Shown here in pieces: positions 31,108 through 32,574 of a DNA stretch of 32,574 nucleotides. Every line of letters starts with the position of its first letter. The first letter of the stretch is position 1. A program made the position numbers and the translations under genes. Below the pieces are notes generated by a model. The model saw only the letters and a program-made list of their open reading frames with translations, did not search any database and was not told the origin of the DNA. Source of the DNA: Ruminiclostridium sp. (lineage in GTDB: Bacteria > Bacillota > Clostridia > Oscillospirales > Ruminococcaceae); the NCBI GenBank assembly GCA_017635675.1, contig JAGBLA010000196.1, forward strand, positions 1-32,574. Direction: 5' to 3'.

Positions 31108-32436
31108 ATGTCCGGAATAATGAGAAAGATCAGGAATATAACGGCATTCCTGCTTATAGCAGCCTGCTCGGTAACGTTCACCGCCTGCACCGGCGACGAG
31201 CCCGAGGAGACTGTACCGACAAAAATGGTGACGTTCGTTGACGAATTCGGCGACCTTGTGACCGACGATAAAGGCGAGCCTGTGCTTACGGACGTTCCTC
31301 TCGAAACAATAGTCGTAACCGACGAGGAGGGTGCTCCCGTAACCGACGAGAGCGGCGTGACGCAGTATGAATACGAAGCTCTCCCGGATGAGGAAAAGAT
31401 CGTTTACAAGGCAGGCTTCATATACAGCGGGTACGTCAGCGACGGTGCTACGAACGGCTGTTTCGAGGTGGCGAGAGGACAGATAGAAAAGTCTCTCGGC
31501 ATCGAGACCTGCTACATGGAGAATGTGCTTGTATCGGACTTTCCCGAAGCTGTCAACACACTTAAAGACGAGGGCTGCAACATCATAATCGCCTGCAGTC
31601 CGAAATTCGCGAACTCCGCCACCAAGGAGAACAAAGCGTCCGTTGACACATACTACATCGCGTTCAACGCAGGCGAGGGCAGAATGATCTCGGGATTCGG
31701 CGGTTCGCTGTACCAGACAGCCGCGGTCTGCGGTCTTGCGGCGGCGCATAACACCAAATCCAATACCATCGGCATCGTTGCCGACCCCGGCGAATACAAC
31801 GCTTACGGCGTTATCGACGCGTTCGTGCTCGGCGCTGCGGAGATATGGTCAACACATACAGATGTGCGTCTTGACTGGGCATGGTCAAACAGCCACAAGG
31901 AGATAGAGCAGGCGGTAGATGACCTTATCTCCCAAGGCTGCGATGTCATCATGTCCTACATGGAATCCGACTATGCGATAAGATACGCGTCCTCAAAGGG
32001 TGTGAAGGTAATAGGCAACTGCTATGACATTCCCGATATAGCACAGGACAACTACCTGACAGGTTTCTTCTTCAACTTCAGCACGTTCCTCGTTGACGAG
32101 GTACGCTCGATAGTCAACGAAAACTTCAATCCCCGCGCGTACAGCGGTGACGTGGGCGCAGGTATGATAAGACTTGTGAACTTCGGTGAGGCATGTGAGA
32201 AAGGCACAGAGGATATCTGCAAGACCCTCTATGACTACATCAAGGAAGGCAAGGCAGAGATATTCATGGGCGAGATAAAGAATACCGACGGCAAAATCAT
32301 GGTTGAAAAGGGTCAGACTATGTCGTTCCACAATGTACTCGCGATAAACTGGCTGGTACAGGGCATACGAAAGACCGGTTCTTTCACCGAGGTCATTGAC
32401 GACCCCGTAGGAACAGATTTCACGGTACACAATTAA
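31108..32436 (+). CDS. BMP-family (PnrA/Med-like) substrate-binding lipoprotein
   Basis: 442-residue extracytoplasmic binding protein of an ABC importer; relatives bind purine nucleosides. The signal peptide has two possible lipidation cysteines, C20 and C27, with C27 followed by an acidic stretch being more likely. Residues about 30-95 form a Val/Thr/Asp/Glu/Gly-rich linker with repeated V-T-D-E-x-G-type units. The periplasmic-binding-protein domain starts near 98 (Y-K-A-G-F-I-Y-S-G-Y-V-S-D) and includes I-I-A-C-S, G-I-V-A-D-P-G-E-Y-N and G-V-K-V-I-G-N-C-Y-D. The ATG at 31108 has AAGGGG 7 nt upstream. The gene stands alone here: no permease or ATPase is in the window. Confidence 0.85.
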   Translation: MSGIMRKIRNITAFLLIAACSVTFTACTGDEPEETVPTKMVTFVDEFGDLVTDDKGEPVLTDVPLETIVVTDEEGAPVTDESGVTQYEYEALPDEEKIVYKAGFIYSGYVSDGATNGCFEVARGQIEKSLGIETCYMENVLVSDFPEAVNTLKDEGCNIIIACSPKFANSATKENKASVDTYYIAFNAGEGRMISGFGGSLYQTAAVCGLAAAHNTKSNTIGIVADPGEYNAYGVIDAFVLGAAEIWSTHTDVRLDWAWSNSHKEIEQAVDDLISQGCDVIMSYMESDYAIRYASSKGVKVIGNCYDIPDIAQDNYLTGFFFNFSTFLVDEVRSIVNENFNPRAYSGDVGAGMIRLVNFGEACEKGTEDICKTLYDYIKEGKAEIFMGEIKNTDGKIMVEKGQTMSFHNVLAINWLVQGIRKTGSFTEVIDDPVGTDFTVHN

Positions 32437-32574
32437 GGGAACCTCTAAAAACCCATTTGAGAGAAAACGCGCCAGCCCCGCCGAATACTTTGTCAAGTCT
32501 CCTCGCCTTGCGTCAGCAAGCCTTCGGAGCCTTTCCTCGTCTTCAACGCGGCTGACACATTTTCTCTTTTCAAA
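32437..32574. repeat. Noncoding structured segment, probably an interspersed repeat cut by the edge
   Basis: No coding potential was seen. The segment has near-terminal inverted arms, TTTGAGAGAAAA (about 32456-32467) and TTTTCTCTTTTCAAA (about 32560-32574), with GC-rich internal hairpin material between (such as CTTGC-GTCA-GCAAG). This resembles a small non-autonomous repeat (MITE- or REP-like). Only one copy is in the window, so the call is tentative. Confidence 0.35.

Noticed and set aside
31036-31749. 237-codon minus-strand frame under the BMP gene
   Set aside because: Antisense to a clear binding-protein gene and lacks a promoter or ribosome site.

Overview
The window reads as chromosomal DNA from an anaerobic, fibre-degrading low-to-mid G+C Firmicute, most like Ruminococcus (Oscillospiraceae). 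This is an inference from gene content: a lichenase-type GH16 lipoprotein beside a GH5 glucanase, Ala/Thr/Ser-rich spacers in surface lipoproteins, an RsbU/V/W partner switch, Rex, a CIRCE operator, strong AGGAGG-type ribosome binding sites and sigma-A promoters in AT-rich gaps. No rRNA, tRNA, CRISPR array, transposase or phage gene was seen. Genes are intact and tightly packed.

Layout. 1-2215: the first codons of a gene leaving the left edge, then divergent GH16 (-) and GH5 (+) genes with matching promoters and a repeated AT-rich motif between them. 2221-6800: a minus-strand signalling operon (HATPase anti-sigma-like kinase, STAS antagonist, two membrane PP2C phosphatases with different sensor domains). 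6850-9370: pta (+), converging on a cation/proton antiporter (-). 9376-14125: a minus-strand operon of aconitase, a zinc-ribbon protein, NADP-isocitrate dehydrogenase, Rex and a lipoprotein; its promoter carries an inverted repeat with Rex-operator geometry. 14217-19278: a plus-strand cell-wall pair, a GHL10 (DigH/YddW-like) lipoprotein and a large secreted protein joining a GHL10-like barrel to an Amidase_3 domain. 19283-23082: htpG (CIRCE-controlled) followed by deoC and deoB. 23137-25687: glycogen phosphorylase. 25838-30974: a five-gene operon (PPIase-like lipoprotein, PepF, flavin reductase-like protein, cytidylate kinase-like protein, HAD phosphatase). 31034-32436: a BMP-family substrate-binding lipoprotein. 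32437-32574: a noncoding, repeat-like tail cut by the window edge.

How the parts fit. The GH16 enzyme would cut mixed-linkage glucan at the cell surface while the signal-less GH5 would work inside. GlgP mobilises glycogen, Pta serves acetate/ATP formation, and the acn-icd branch makes 2-oxoglutarate and NADPH under probable NAD(H)-responsive Rex control. The RsbU-like phosphatases probably read external cues and feed the RsbV/RsbW pair, whose final target is not in the window. The most notable points are the GHL10-amidase fusion beside a stand-alone GHL10 lipoprotein, the Rex-type operator on the acn-icd-rex operon, the shared promoter architecture of the two glucanase genes, and the CIRCE-htpG-deoCB arrangement.
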